This document shows, piece after piece, positions 13,676 through 27,600 of a stretch of DNA of 64,000 nt. The notes beneath the pieces were generated by a model, which did not search any database, had not been told where the DNA came from, and saw only the letters and a list, made by a program, of their open reading frames with translations. Every line of letters starts with the position of its first letter. Within the stretch, counting starts at the first letter, position 1. The position numbers and the translations under genes are program-made. The stretch comes from Seriola aureovittata (lineage: Eukaryota > Chordata > Actinopteri > Carangiformes > Carangidae): contig NC_079382.1 of the NCBI RefSeq assembly GCF_021018895.1, positions 14,455,001 to 14,519,000 on the forward strand, in the 5' to 3' direction.

Positions 13676-14290
13676 AAGGTAAGGTGAAGGATTTTTGACC
13701 AGTAGTGGCGCTATGGAGCGATGTTTTGATGACCCTGTTTTTTTTTAATGTATCTTATACTCTACTAGCAAGTGCAAGAGAACGCAGGTGACACAATACA
13801 CATTTGTGCCAGTGATTTTAAGGCTGATGAACGTAAGTCTAATATTCTCTCTCTTTGCTCTGTTTTTGGTGTCTACCAACTCCTGAGGGATATTATCTGG
13901 TTCTTTATCTGTTAAATTCACTTCAGTGTGTTCAGCAGCTAGTCTCTCTGTGTGCTTGGTGCTTTCTCTCTGAAAGTGCTGCGGCTGAAAACAACGCTGT
14001 GAGAGCAGTGAGAGTCAATGAAAACAGTAAAGCTGTGAGCCCTGCAGATAAACAATGACCTGAAACTCACTATAAAGCTCTGTAACGCTGACAGGGAGCA
14101 GCAGATTTGGGTGATAGTTCACTTTGTCATTTGCTGCCACACTGCTCAACCAAAAGCTATGCTGACTTTGTTGTGGAGCTAAAAATTTAGCTTTTAAAAA
14201 GACCAACCCCAGTGTTCACCTGAAGGCACTGCATCCATATCCCCCAGAGGGGTTGTGCTGAGGTTTCACATAATAACCCTTCACATAATA
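13676..14290. repeat. Dispersed repeat, copy A
   Basis: The stretch 13976-14135 (GCTGAAAACAACGCTGTGAG; AGAGTCAATGAAAACAGTAA; AGATTTGGGTGATAGTTC) aligns along its length with 34974-35110. It matches my memory of a common teleost repeat. The outer limits given here are approximate. Confidence 0.55.
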
Positions 14291-17110
14291 ACACTTTTTG
14301 TATCATCATAAAAAAGTAAATCAATATAATTCAGAATGGGCTTGCTAGTGATTTACCCATAGGCATTTTCATAAAACTAAATTACGCTTGCATTTATTTT
14401 ACGCGCTGCACGTCATAAAGATGAGCCGTAAAACTGTATACACACGTTAGTAGTCAAGGCAAAATCTCAAGAACAGGTGACCTCATACATTTACAACATT
14501 GTCATTACTGTTTTAGTGCTTTGGATATTAACAAGCAATAAAACATATCACAACACATCCTCTTTCTACCGCTCCTTCTCCAAATAAATTTTACTATGTG
14601 TGTCTGACAGCCTGTTGTTGGTAACCTGCCTGTTTCTAAGAAACAAACCAATGGAGGTACAAGTATGTAAGCTAGGGGGTACACAGCAAAGCCCACTTTA
14701 TACACCCTACTATAAACCAACTACCCTCGTGCATGGATAGTTGGTTTGACCCGCGGCTCAAACATCTGATGTTTGAGTTGGTACAGCCCTTGGCGACATT
14801 CAAATACAGCTGCTCAGTCCACTCAGGCTGTTGCTAGTCAGCAAATAAAAAGAAGCAGACACAGATTTGCAACTGGAAGCCCAAAACTAAATTTATTTGG
14901 AGGTATTTTTGGTCACATAAGAAAAGCTGGTTGGTCTCTAATTTAATACAGAGACTAAAAAAAGTTTATTAGTTGCAATTTGCCAACTTCCTCACCACGG
15001 CTTTTTATTTTTGTGAGTGTTTAACAAGCTGCACAGACTCCCATCTGCTCTTACCATCTTTCACTCTTCGTCTCTCGCCCTCTACCTCTTTCACTTGGCA
15101 GTGTCTTTCACATGTACATTAAAATGAATGGATGCCAGAAATAGTGCAGCGTATTTGGGGAGGGACTCTAGACATAACAAAATCGGGGGGGTGGAGGAAG
15201 CCAGCCACATATACCGAGGGCCTTGGGGAGTACACCGAGGAGGAGGGAGGGAGGAGCCAAGGCCAACAATGGCACACATTCACATACCGGTCCAACCGAC
15301 GAGTTTCTGGTGGCCTCATTATTTGGTAGACGTAAGTGGAACAACACTCAATTTGAGAATTAAAATCTGGTATTCGAATCGTTGAAAAAGATGGTGTGAA
15401 TATGGAATATACCACCCAAAGCCTCAAGCCCTGGAGCTGCGGCTCTAAATGAGCTGTGTCACGAGCTGATCCATAAACAACAGATGGGTGACTAATTCTT
15501 TGGATTCATAATACTCTGGTTGCTCAAATCAATCTTATTTTTCCAGTGAAATACAATATATACCAGCCAGTGTTGCACTTTTCTTTTTTTTTTTTTTTTT
15601 TTTACCCGTTTCAAATAAGGACAATTATTTATTGATCCCAGGATAAGCAGCCTCATTACTTCTCTTACGTTTCCTCTCATACACCAAAATGCATCCTTAT
15701 AAAATCAATATAACTGACTTCAATTTGGTTACATATATAAATGATACACATTAGTTACATTATAGTAGTGGCAGTAGTAGTAACATAATTGTAGCATGAT
15801 ATGCATTACCAACCAACACCTATGAGTCAGCGAAAAAGAAACAATACCCCCCCATAAACAGCCTTGTCACTCCTGTGATTTCATCTAACAGTCACCACAC
15901 TTGAAACCTTCTTATTCATATCTGATGACATCTCAGGTATAAACAGTATTTGACCTGCCCTGGGGGAATTCCAGAAGTAATTTCACAATAAACTGAAATT
16001 CACATGCATTATTGGATGGAGTGAAACAATACATCTTTTGATTCCAAACTAACTGTAATATAGATTGTACAGAGATTCAAAGACCGAGACTGAAGGGATT
16101 GTCCACCAATCTCGGAGGCTCACTCCTCCTAATGATCCTGCCCTCTCACTTCACCAATCACCAACAGGTTCCCACTGTCAATTGTGGGTTGAGGGGACAT
16201 TTAAATAAAACCGGAGGAATTTATTCTCCACCACAACATTAAACTCCACATACTTTCCCACTTCACAGTTCACCGACCTGATAAACTTAGCAAGGAATCC
16301 ACCCAACTGGCATAAAAATGTCACTGGTCGTCATGGGACATTCTCTGGCTATGGTGAGCTGGTGACCTCTGACCCATCCCTGCATTCTCCTTCCTCTTCT
16401 TCTTGTCTTTTCCCCCCAGCGGGCAAGATACGATGGATCATTAAAGGTCTATTTCACTGATCAACTTGATGGAGTGAGTAGAAAAAGCCCCACAAGGGTC
16501 AAGCCTTAATACGGAGCTTGGGAACTTGGCTTAAAGCTGCTCTGTCACACGCAGAAGAACGACTGTATTATGACTTAAACAAACAAGCTTTCAAAAAAAT
16601 GTTGGTGGTGGGATAGAATAGGTTTGTGAAACTGTGGTGAGGTAGTTGGTCATCCATTATATTTAATACCCACTGGGAGTGAGAAAATTGTTGAACACTG
16701 CCTCCATCACTCATCGCTGTGGATTTGCCAGGGCTTACAAGCTAACTAGTGGCTTTGTCATTAGCAAACACTGTAAAAAAAAAAAAAACTATTTGTTTTT
16801 GTATGTATGTGTAATCTTAAAGGCAGAGTACGTACAAAAGAGGGATCCCAGAACCTACAATAATATTATTCACCTCAGACATTTATCTATGGCAGGTGAA
16901 CACTACACTTCATAGCAAAACACATTACGGAGCTTCAGGGCGAATTTCACCCTGCTTTGCAAAAAAGTTAAAAATGTTCAACTTTTTTTCTTGCCACTAA
17001 GCAGATACACATCATCTGCTATCCCACAACGCTTTGCAAGGTGATTGACTCACATCCAATAGAAAATGAGAACTAACAAACTAGGGCTAAATAAATATTC
17101 AAACAGCAAT

Positions 17111-17207
17111 TATATGATATGATATGATATGATATGATATGATATGATATGATATGATATATATATACATACATACATACATACATATGTGTATATATAT
17201 ATATACA

Positions 17208-17238
<31 letters not shown>

Positions 17239-17244
17239 GTATAC
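17111..17244. repeat. Compound satellite: (ATATG)n, (AT)n, (ACAT)n
   Basis: Nine or so 5-bp units (TATGA type) run into AT dinucleotides and then two blocks of ACAT tetranucleotides separated by a GTGTATATAT spacer. Confidence 0.97.
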
Positions 17245-19703
17245 AGCCTAGAGAAACCTTTACATCACACTGCACTGGAACTTCAGTGGTAGACGTCTCT
17301 GTCAATCCATATACATACAGAGGAGCTGGGTGATGATTCAGCATTATTATTGTGTATCGCCTATATCTATATAAACATATTGTTGCTAAATTCTTTAATT
17401 GAAAATTGTGGGATGAAATACCTAAGAACATACAGTAGCTATGTCACAAGGATGAGTACTTAATTATAGAATATATATGTTTTATGTTGTTTTTTTCTAT
17501 ACTCTTTTATGTATCTTGTGTAATCAGCGTTGGTTGATCAGAATGAGAGGATCATGATTTCCATGATTCTATGGATGGATAAACTGAACCAGGAACCACC
17601 AGAAGAGAAAAGCAGACAAAGGTACACACATAACCGCACTCACACACACATACACAACACAAAGTGCCACATTTAGCCACTTGATAAGCAGGTATGTTTA
17701 CATGCCCTTATTATACAGAATTAGCTCTCCACTACCATTCAGTGAGTGCAGGCAGGCACTCTGATAGGAGTACAAATACCACATTCAGCCCTTCATAATG
17801 TTTACAGACCCTTAGCGAGCAGTGACAGTGTCTATAACCACTGTACAATGAGTGAGTGTGTCAACAGAGCTACACTCCCATATATAGCCACTACTATTAG
17901 GATTCCTTCCATACTATCTGGAATTACCCTGCTGCACTGAGACCAGGAGTATTTCAGTCTCACCCTGCTTCTGACCTCTAACCCTTTAGTTTACAGGGCC
18001 ACAACCTGCAGGGAGCAGTGAGCAGGGAGAGGCATGTGCATGGGCAAACCCTTTTCATACCTGGGACAGTGAATACGACAAGCATACTGCTGTCGGTTGA
18101 AAACTCAGCGTCTCACTTTTTCAGAAACTAGTTACAGTTTCCAGATTTATTACTGTGCACTTTCCAGTGTAACAAATGTTTTTTTTTTTGTGTGCTGACT
18201 ACTGAAGTGCTAAAAGGTGGGGGCAATGTGCTCTGCCCATGGATAAATCCCTTAATTCATCAAAACATAAAACTTTCCTAGATTGGAGTTGCTGCATGAT
18301 CCAGGAGAACCCTTGCAAATATAATGCATTCATTAAAAGCTTTGTACAGTCTGACACTGTGTATTACATGCATGAGTGGTTAGCAACACCTTCCCTTTAA
18401 ACACAGTCATTCATACAAATACAAATCATGCACAGTAGCATTTAGATTAATCTAATTCTAAGTAACTCTCTTGTTCAACCAGGTGGGTATTAAAGCTGCT
18501 CTGTAAGCACACATTAAAATATTTTCTAAGGTTACCATTTTAAGTGTTAAAGTCAAAGGGCCAAACTTTCCCTCGCCCCATCACAAACCTTGTAATTACG
18601 TGAAACATGTTTTTACAGCAGATCTCTAAAGTACTTTAAGTAGTGGTTAGCAGTATAGAAAAGGCTGGAGCACACACATGCACTTAAATCACAGCCTATA
18701 GGTATGTCTGCTGGAATGTCTCTCCCCGCTGAACAAATACAGACACCCGTGCGTTATCAGACGCACAGAATGGGTTGTGACATACAGTACGTATGCACAA
18801 ATATTCCCCCACGTGTTTCACTTAACATCTGTAGTGGTACACATGGCTGTGCTGACCAGGCATGTGCTGACCAGGTTTCATGTGTGCTCCTTCGACAGCT
18901 CAGGTCAAGTCCACTGCACCCTCTGTGTTCCAAACGTCTCTGCTCATCAGGGCCATTTTTACTGATTCAAACCAGAGACACGCGTACAGACTTTCACATA
19001 CATACCAGTACAGACCTAAAAACCTTGAATGACCTGTGTCATTTTTGCACTGAGGCAGAAAATGACATGAAATATAAATGCTACCATCGGCTAAGCAAAA
19101 CTTCTTAAGATTTGGACTATTTTAAGCAGAATCGATTTGTTGTGTATTCTGAGTGAATTCGATTCTCTTTCCGATGTAAAAATTTTCAACATATACGTAA
19201 ACCTGGCTTACAAAAAAATACAGATGAATGATACAGTAAAGAAATGAGAAATTCAAAAAGGATGTGGACTGCTGGAAATGCTTTAAGACTTGGTGGAAAT
19301 TGTGTGTAGGCTTTTCTGTTTTAAGCAATAAAATGTGGGTTAGAATTCATACTTTCTAGATTATTAACAGGAACATCTTCTGACATCCCGGGGGTGTAAA
19401 ATGGCTATCACTTTGGGCCAAGAATGTGTAGTCCTCACATTGTGAGCACATTATACTGTGCCAATCTGTGACGTAAATGGACCACCAATATCGACTCCCT
19501 GGGCTACTCGGACGGATCAAGGAGAAATCCTTACACAGAGAAATCTCACAGTGCATGCACGCCAATATTCTGCAGACCCACTTTAGTTTATAAATAATAT
19601 GATAAATAATCCAAAAGAGATGAGCACTTAAGATTCTGTCAACACAAAACTCCTGCCTAGAAGCTCACCTCAGGATGTGCTTTTGAAAAATGTATTTGAT
19701 GAT

Positions 19704-19730
19704 TGTGTCTGTGTGTGTGTGTGTGTGTGT

Positions 19731-19767
<37 letters not shown>
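19704..19767. repeat. (GT)n microsatellite
   Basis: A GT run with one CT interruption near 19734, ending GCGCGG. Confidence 0.98.
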
Positions 19768-19769
<2 letters not shown>

Positions 19770-20074
19770 GATGTGCATTTATGTACTGAAGAGATGAGGT
19801 CAAGGTTCCCTATGTAGGTTATCTGTATTTAGCCCCTAGGTAAGGAGGTCAGGTCAGTTTTTATGTCTCGATCATGTCTTCACAGAGGACATACTCCTTT
19901 GCCAATTCTCTTTCATCCTCTAACCTCAACACTGCAGTGAACTGTTTTCCTGCAGGTATTGCTTATAACCACCTGGTCATTTTGTCAGATAATGCTGTAT
20001 ATGTAGTTATACACTATGAATAGAAAGTTAGCAGCCTGGTGCTACATAGACAGTGCGGTCACCCAGACTTGGCA

Positions 20075-20106
<32 letters not shown>
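20075..20106. repeat. A32 homopolymer
   Basis: About 32 consecutive A. It could be a retroposed tail, but I found no matching body upstream. Confidence 0.9.
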
Positions 20107-20109
<3 letters not shown>

Positions 20110-22625
20110 GATGACTTCGTAGAGGAACTTCCTTCTGCAGCTTGTTTCACAGCAACACAACAGTCCGAAAATATCCCTGTTCAGCACTGAGCAGGTCTCT
20201 GCATGTCCGTCTATTGCTGCACTCTGGGCCGTGGAAATATGGGCTGGAGTTGGGAGACACACGAGTACAACCACAAAATGTGCCTGCACCTGAGTATAAC
20301 AGGAAACACATGGCGATTTCCATCAACCTTTTGTCCTCTGCCGTGCACACAGACAGATATACACACAAGCAACGACAAACCGTGGATTTTAGAAATTATA
20401 ACAGGAAGCAGCAGTCAGAGCAGCAGAAGCTCATCCATCAAGGCAACAGGATGACATTATTAAAACAGACAAAGATAGACACAGATAACGAGAACCTACC
20501 CAAAACAAACCACTTTGCACGCTGAAAAGATTGCACCCTTAGCTGGAAAATCTTTTCTTTAAAATATATTTGCACCATGTAATTGAGTTTAATTAATTCA
20601 ACCAGTATGATGCTGAAACACTGTGTAGCCTCGTCTTTACTCTGATATTTGTATCTACGATCCCAGGCTGCACCCAGTATGGCTGCCACACTGCTTTGCA
20701 TGTGAAAGGGCATGCTTTGCATGTCAGCCCAGATGAGCCATACTGTTTGCATCCCCACTCACGGAAGGTAGTGAGAGAAAAACAAGTATTATATTCTCTG
20801 ACAGAGGTGTTGGTACCCGCCATTACACGCTGACTAGACGGCTTCTAGAGAAGCTTTTAATAGGTGTGTGGTACTAAAGCTTCTCATACATCATGCAAAG
20901 GTCAACAGCATTCCCTCTAAAGTTTTTCTGCCTCACACAATGCAGGGATTTTGTGCAGGAGTGTGCACCCTGTATGCATCTATGAAGAAGCTAAATTTAA
21001 AAGCTGGATGACCTACTTGTTAGCACAGCTCACTTCCTTTTCCTGCATGACACGCAGGAAGGGGCATTTAGCTGTGCAGCTGAAGCCATGGCTGTCTGAT
21101 TGAGACAAAGCGAGGTGATGATAGACGTGGAGTCTTCACGTGCCTTTTAGATCAACATTTCTGCTTGTCTAGTATTACAGCGCGGTAGATTTGCAATCAA
21201 TTTTGCTTCAGTTTCATGTGACTCATGACATATGAACACTACAAATGTGCAGAGGTGTAGTGATTCCTATACATACACAAAAAAGCCATTTTGGTTTAAT
21301 TTGGGTAGAAACTATCCATGTATCAAAACGTATACAGCTCAAGTTCCCAAAGGTGTTGAAAGGTAAAACAGCAGGGAGATAATTGAACTCTGTTTCCCCA
21401 TCAGCTTCCTCCCCTGCCATCCTCTTCTCTGTCCCTCATTTCCCATCCTCCTTTGCTCCCCCTCTCCTGTCGACTTCTTCATGCCTCACCTCCTACATGT
21501 GACCTCCCAGCAGGGTAGGCTGCCAGCAGCAGGTGAAAGATCATGACCTCCCACACAAAGACTTGCTCCCCTTATCCTGCAGGCAGTGAGAGCTTAGCTC
21601 CAGCCTTAGGCAGAGATTAAGAAAACAGGAGGATATCACACATCTCTCAACACCGACAATTTATCCAGGGGGATTTCAGAACACTAGTCCTCAATAGAAA
21701 ATGGAGATTTAGCAAATGCCATCATCAAACTGCCTTGATATTGTGTCTATAATTGAGGCTGCCATTAACTGAACCAGAAGAGCTGATATGGAAACAATAG
21801 AGAAACTAAGTTGTTTTCCGGTTTGTCTCCAAAAATACATCTAACCATTAGTTATATTCTTATCAACTCTCCCGAAAAGCACTTTTCTTCTTCTCTTGTT
21901 ATTTAAAATACTCCAGATATGCATCAGGCCTTCTATGGAAGCCCAGTTGGGTCTCTTCCACCTGCAGTGCGTTTGAACTCCGCATGTGATATGGAACTGC
22001 TTTAAGCAGAGCACAGATAAAAGTGTAGGATTGCACTGGACATAGGGATGGCAGGTATATCATTATGAAACACAACTATGCGCACACACACGCATACACA
22101 CTTGACTGTTTTTCCTGTAAACCATCACCATCAAACACACGAGTGCTGTGCACTTGTGTGCACACACCACCTGGACCTCAGTATGAATAGGGCACGTTGT
22201 GGAGTGATTTTAGATCATTTTCAAGGGGGAGAAACGTGAGACAGCACGGGACCAAAGACATCCTCTGGAGCCACCCGTCTGAAAGTCCTCCAGTAAAAAC
22301 ATCAGTCAGGAGACACAGAGAAAAAGCTACCTGACAGCTGCAGCTCATCATAAATTTGACCAGCCGTTGCTACTATGGCTACGTTTCTGTATAACCACAA
22401 TACTCAAATAGAGAAAACCAACAGTACACACCAATGACAATCTGTAACCTCTGGGTTTCAACAGTACAGATCCTAATTACCTGATCTTGTCAGATAATAT
22501 TTGAATATATTTAACAGACTCTTTTGGATTTATAGTCATATCTTAGCCTGTAAGAACAATTGCATTTTTAGAATACTCAAACATGGATAATAAAGCTATT
22601 TATTAGCTATAATAAAGCTATTAAA

Positions 22626-22692
22626 AGAGCTATTTGTAAGTTTTTCTATTGCTACATAGCCAACATTAGCATAAACAGCTGTTTAAGAGTCT
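22626..22692. repeat. Solo end of the 27.7-kb fold-back family
   Basis: AGCTATTTGTAAGTTTTTCT followed by ATTGCTACATAGCCAACATT and AACAGCTGTTTAAGAGTCT matches the left inverted repeat at 27694-27763. No partner arm is obvious nearby. Confidence 0.65.
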
Positions 22693-22744
22693 ATAATTTT
22701 GCAGGTATTTGGTCATAAAGCAAAGTGTTGGACAAATCAAAATT

Positions 22745-23015
22745 TTGACCTATGATGAAAAGTTACAGGGTCACAAAGTTACTACAATTCATCCTGAAGG
22801 TGACATGAATGTGTGCAACAATTTTCACATCAATCCATCCATTAGTTATTCACAACCACAAATATGAACCTCATGTAGGTGCTACATTAAAAGTCAGAGG
22901 ATAACCACATTCATTCTGTTTCATCCTCTGGGCACCATGAATATTATAATCGTGAAGAGATCTCAGCTTGGACCAAAGTGGTGTGGTAGGCCAACCGACA
23001 GACAAAAAGAAGGCA
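22745..23015. repeat. Teleost dispersed repeat with an internal duplicated unit
   Basis: Two diverged copies of one unit lie about 135 bases apart. The first, at 22753, has GATGAAAAGTTACAGGGTCA and TTCATCCTGAAGGTGACATG. The second, at 22886, has ATTAAAAGTCAGAGG and TTCATCCTCTGGGCACCATG. The words AATCCATCCATTAGTTATTC and GGACCAAAGTGGTGTGG match a repeat I recall as abundant in fish genomes. Confidence 0.65.
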
Positions 23016-23384
23016 TCACAGCGGCACGTTATATAAACCCAGGGCAACAATGTCATTAGAAGACAAGCGGAAGACAGTAAACTACACAACAACAACACTC
23101 TGACCTAACTACTGACAGGACATGAGAGGAAAGGGTCTGGTCTGGTCGGGGTTTAACGTTACAGTGCAGCACACTGGAAGGTGAAGGTGCTAAGGTCGTC
23201 CAATCTCAGGTTACATTCTCACGAGATTTAGAAGTGGGAAGAACACCTGCCATCTTTCTCTAACCGTGAGGAAGGAAGCTGCCATCTAATTTACTTCTCC
23301 CTGATCAGGGATTGAGGCACACAGCGTAGCTTAATATTTAAAAATGACACAATCTATTTCGAGTTAGATGAGAAGATCAATATG

Positions 23385-23495
23385 GCTGTAGCTTCGTATC
23401 TTCTACAGACGTGAGAGTGATATAAAGCTTGTCATCTAACTCTCAGCAAGAAAAATTTGCAGATTTCCCATGATGCCAAACTGTTACTTTAATTT
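23385..23495. repeat. Dispersed repeat (CATCTAACTCTCAGCAAGAAA family), copy 1
   Basis: This contains TCATCTAACTCTCAGCAAG followed by a CCCATGATGCCAAACTGTTA segment. Related copies occur at 31965-32035 and 32145-32225. Confidence 0.55.
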
Positions 23496-24089
23496 TCACT
23501 ATGCAAAAGCAGAAGCCGATGCCATAGTGACCTGATCAGTCAAAGATGCAAAACTTAATATATGGTCAATGTTTTTCAGTCTCAATCATCACTTATGAAG
23601 AAGTGATTCACTGTGAAAGTCATCTATGAGTGCCAGAAAAACTGTATAGGTCTGCCTCCTTCTTCCATCTGCTGCTGTTGCATAACAGCCTGAAGTCCTT
23701 TTTTTTTTTTTTAAAGAAAAAAAACCTGGTTGAACTGAAACTGTCAATTAACAATTGACATACCATGCTACTGTGTCCAGAGAACATCATCAATCTCTAG
23801 CTGGACAGTTATTTTGTAAGATTATGTTCCAGTTATGCCACATCAGTTTGAAATGGGTAAGTGTTCATCATGTCTCATCACAGGAACATAACTATATTCT
23901 GTACTATAGTACTTCATGTTCTTTCTGTCCATCACATCCCCTTCAGACATGGCATCTCATGGTCAGGGGTGAATGTCATTACCCCAATCTTTATCATCTC
24001 TCCCTCTTATGCAATCTGTTCCATCATCAATCTCCCCATTATCTATTCATCTGTCAGCATTTACCTGTCTTATCCAGGGCTGCAGTCTG

Positions 24090-24480
24090 AACTATGGGCT
24101 ACTCACACGCGCTGTACCTGCGCTGCACAACAGGCACACCTGCCTCTGAGATCCCACTGAATTCACCGGGGGGACGCGTGTTTCTACTTTGCCTGTGGGA
24201 AGTTTATTAATTAAGGGACTCCATAGGGTATTTGACAATTTCACTCACTGTTTTTCTTCTTTGCAGAGAGCACATGAGCAGATCTTCGGTGACCTGCTGG
24301 CGCTGGAGACAAGTCGTTCTTCATTTAAAGCGGATAAAAGTTTACACTCCACTAAACTGCTAGCGCGTTGGCAATCACGTCATCGTCGTTGGTCAGGTGG
24401 TAAAATCTTAGTGACGTGACACGGTGACATCCGTGTAGCGTTACGCTGACCTGATTTCACCTCAATTTTACAATAAGACT
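24090..24480. promoter_or_regulatory. CpG-rich island with CRE-like sites
   Basis: CpG dinucleotides are clustered here (ACACGCGCTG, GGGACGCGTG, CTAGCGCGTTGG) against a CpG-poor background. CACGTCAT (24376-24383) and TGACGTGA (24412-24419) are CRE/ATF-type sites. A good acceptor (TTTCTTCTTTGCAG, ending 24266) leads into an open frame that ends at a TGA, 24417-24419. It could be a promoter or a first or last exon of a gene I cannot identify, on either strand. Confidence 0.35.
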
Positions 24481-24610
24481 TTAAAGTAGTTCTAGTATAT
24501 CCCAGTTTGCTCCCAGCAAGCTCAGCAATTGCTCATGTTTCAAGTTTAAGATCATTGCATATGGCTACTATCTTTACAACCTTAAAAAAAAAAAAAAAAA
24601 AAAAAAAATC

Positions 24611-24680
24611 AATGAAACTTTATTTGTGTAGCACCTTTCATACAGACTAGTGCAATTCAAATTGCTAAGGTCATTCACAA
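24611..24680. repeat. Retroposon-like fragment after an A25 tract
   Basis: A run of about 25 A (24584-24608) is followed by ACTTTATTTGTGTAGCACCT and TTCATACAGACTAGTGCAAT. That motif recurs widely in teleost repeats. The call is from memory of the motif, not from a library search. Confidence 0.5.
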
Positions 24681-27600
24681 CCTAATAATAACAGATAGCA
24701 AATATAAACTGTAAAACAATTCAAAACTAATTTATGAATGTTAGAAAAAAATAATAATAACAATGACTTTTAGGTCTTTAATAATCAATCTTTAATATTC
24801 ACTCGCATTTATTATTTCTGGCATTTATCTTTAAATTTCTTACATAAGTACTATAAAAAAATATGTAGAAATAAATCAATAACATCTACAAAAATAATAT
24901 GTATTTGAATTCCTTTGTCTGGTAGATTAAATTCAGCACAATATAATTATTATCTTATTCATTTTACTATACATCATTATCCCCAGAAAGACAACAGAAC
25001 CTCTTACTATGTAGTGGAAAACAAGTCCAAACACAAAGATGACATAAGGAAGCTTATCCATAGGCATGAGTGGAATTCCCTCTTCAAAAATGTCAATTAC
25101 AACGTAATTTCTGTGACCTTCAAAGACCGAACGTATTCCTCAATATTCTGAATGATCCACAAAAAGATTTGTGCATTAAAGCACCAAACCTAATCCCAAT
25201 CTAAATTTTATTCTTCTATTTGTTACACTTCAGCCTGCACACTGGGCCCATAAAATGTTGTTTCATACTTTCATCTGCACATGAATGTGTTGTCTCCAGC
25301 AAGAAAATATCAGTTTGCTTGAGGTGCTCTCAGTAACCTGTGTGGAATTCAAAAAGTCCCTAAAGGTCCTTGTAGGGTTTACAGACAGTAGCTGAGGTCA
25401 CATGGATTTAGTTCATGTCAGGCCCCAGGTTTAACCTGTTATGAAACATCCTGTGCAAAGCAGCTATTTTCTGTTGATGGGATGTCTTCATATAGGACAT
25501 AAAGTGACTGATGAAATCCAAATACATTCACAGATGAGATCTTTTTGGTCATTGTAACTCCTTTTTTCCGTTCGTTGTAACAACTATCTCTTCAACGTCA
25601 GATCAATATATGTATATATGAAGCTGATGGTAACCATGAGTGACTTAGAAATAATGGTACAGCGCAAAATAATATAGTTTAATATAGCGCTGAAATAACC
25701 AATCAATTACTTAGATCATTTAATGGTAATTTTTCTGTTGTATGTTATGCAAATTGCATTTCCTTGTATTTTTGATTGTTGGTCAGAAAAACAAGCAATT
25801 TAAATACATCACCATGGGCTCCGGGAATGTGTGATTGGAATTTTATATATCATATAACTCATATAACTGCTAACTGTATTGCATGGAAAATAATATGCTT
25901 GTTTACCTGTTTTATCCTTGTTTAGGATAAAATTAAGTTAAAAAATGTTTCAGTAATATACCAGACATCATGAAATATGCCCCCTGCAGAGCTAATGTCG
26001 CTTAAATGTCATGTAATGCCTGAGACAACAGTTACAAGTAACTGATTCCAGTAACCTCCCTGTAAGCATACAGAATGTAAAAGAAACTCAAAACCAAACT
26101 CTGTATTAATAGATTATCATTATGGCACAAAAACACGGTGCAGGTGCTGGAGATCACTGAATGGAAAGTGGGTCATAGTGGGGGAACCCACGGGGATCGA
26201 GCAGTCCTATATACCTGTTCCTTATATCCATGCCACTCCTTCCTATTCACTTTGCTACAGTTTTTCAATTAAATGCACTGTAATCTTATTTTCTTGAGAA
26301 ATGCTGACATGAAGGGGATGTTAGTCACAGTTTGCAGCTTGTGTTTTTCTCAGAGAACTATACGCCTTTGTCTGGACAGTAGTGTTGATAAAAAATGATC
26401 CTTCCTTCACTCTGTGATTTATAGGTCTCATGCCTTTTATCAACTGGTGAGTAATACCTTCAGCATTGGTGAGGTTGCGGCCTAACTGATTGTCCCACAG
26501 GGGCTTGACCTCAGAGCCTTTCCATACAATATCATCTTTCTCACAGCAAGATGACTTCATTGTCGCCTGAAACTGCTGAAATCCTGAAAGAGATAAGGAT
26601 TTCCCCTCAGGTAACAGCCAAACAGACAAACAATACCAAAGCTGTCTATTAACATTTCTGTCCTCTCAACATGTCAGTGTCTTCTAGTCTTTCAGTGAGA
26701 GAAATTATAGTTGGCTAATAACTGTTTTTCCCATGCGTGTATTGGCACGCCTGGCCATTTTCAGTTAAGTGGAAGTCCCATAGTCCAAATAGTTTTGAGT
26801 TCAAGTAAGAAAGTTATGGTCATGAACCTTACTTCCAGGGCAGCCTGAAAAACACTGCCACTATACTGGTATGATACATTCGGTTGTTACCAGTTTTTAA
26901 AAAAAAGAATCGGGTTTAGCTGATGCTAATTACAAGATGGTGCCAGTTTGATTTTATCAGTTCATGTTGAATTCCACATCTTACCGTCTTATACCGTCAT
27001 ATTTTATACTCCTATAACTAGACTGTGGTTTTTTCTCAACGATTAAAGGAACTTCTTATAGAAATTAGTTTGATTTGGTCAGCTTACAATATCCAAGTGC
27101 CCTGTTGTATCATGTGACACTCTACAACACAAGAAAATGATGCTGTTCAAAACAGTTCTCAGAAGACTAGGGCTGTGAGACACACAAAATGACTTCCTGA
27201 CCTCAAGATAAAGATTTCCTGCATTTAACGATGTTTATGCATGTCTGATAATGTGCGTAGGCGACATGAGTTGTGTTACTTTTGCTTCCACATCATTTCC
27301 AGTCATAGGCATGGTTTTGTACCTACTGTCTTTTAAAGAGTTTTGTTTTATTGCACTTGCTGCCATTTCTCCTAAAACATAGTTACAGCCACCATTTTGT
27401 CAAATCTGCGACAAAGCAGATCTTTTATTTGCTCACCAAATGCACTTTCTGGACCATTGTCTGTAGGTTTGGTTATTTATTCATTAATTTTGTTTGTGAT
27501 CAGGTTACTGCTAACCCAGCTAGCCATAGCCATATGTTATCTGTGTGAAACTAATGTGTTGCTAATATAACATCCTTAGTAACAATTTTCTCTTAAGCTT

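Larger units (their letters stand above)
14291..22625. other. Non-coding DNA
   Basis: No supported gene. Apart from microsatellites I see an isolated exon-like segment at 16420-16473, overlapping ORFs at 15119-15427 and 18704-19108 without recognisable domains, and a low-repeat block at 21500-21790. Confidence 0.4.

Noticed and set aside
18704..19108. 134-codon plus-strand ORF
   Set aside because: No domain and no splice or promoter context. Its length is within chance expectation for 64 kb.
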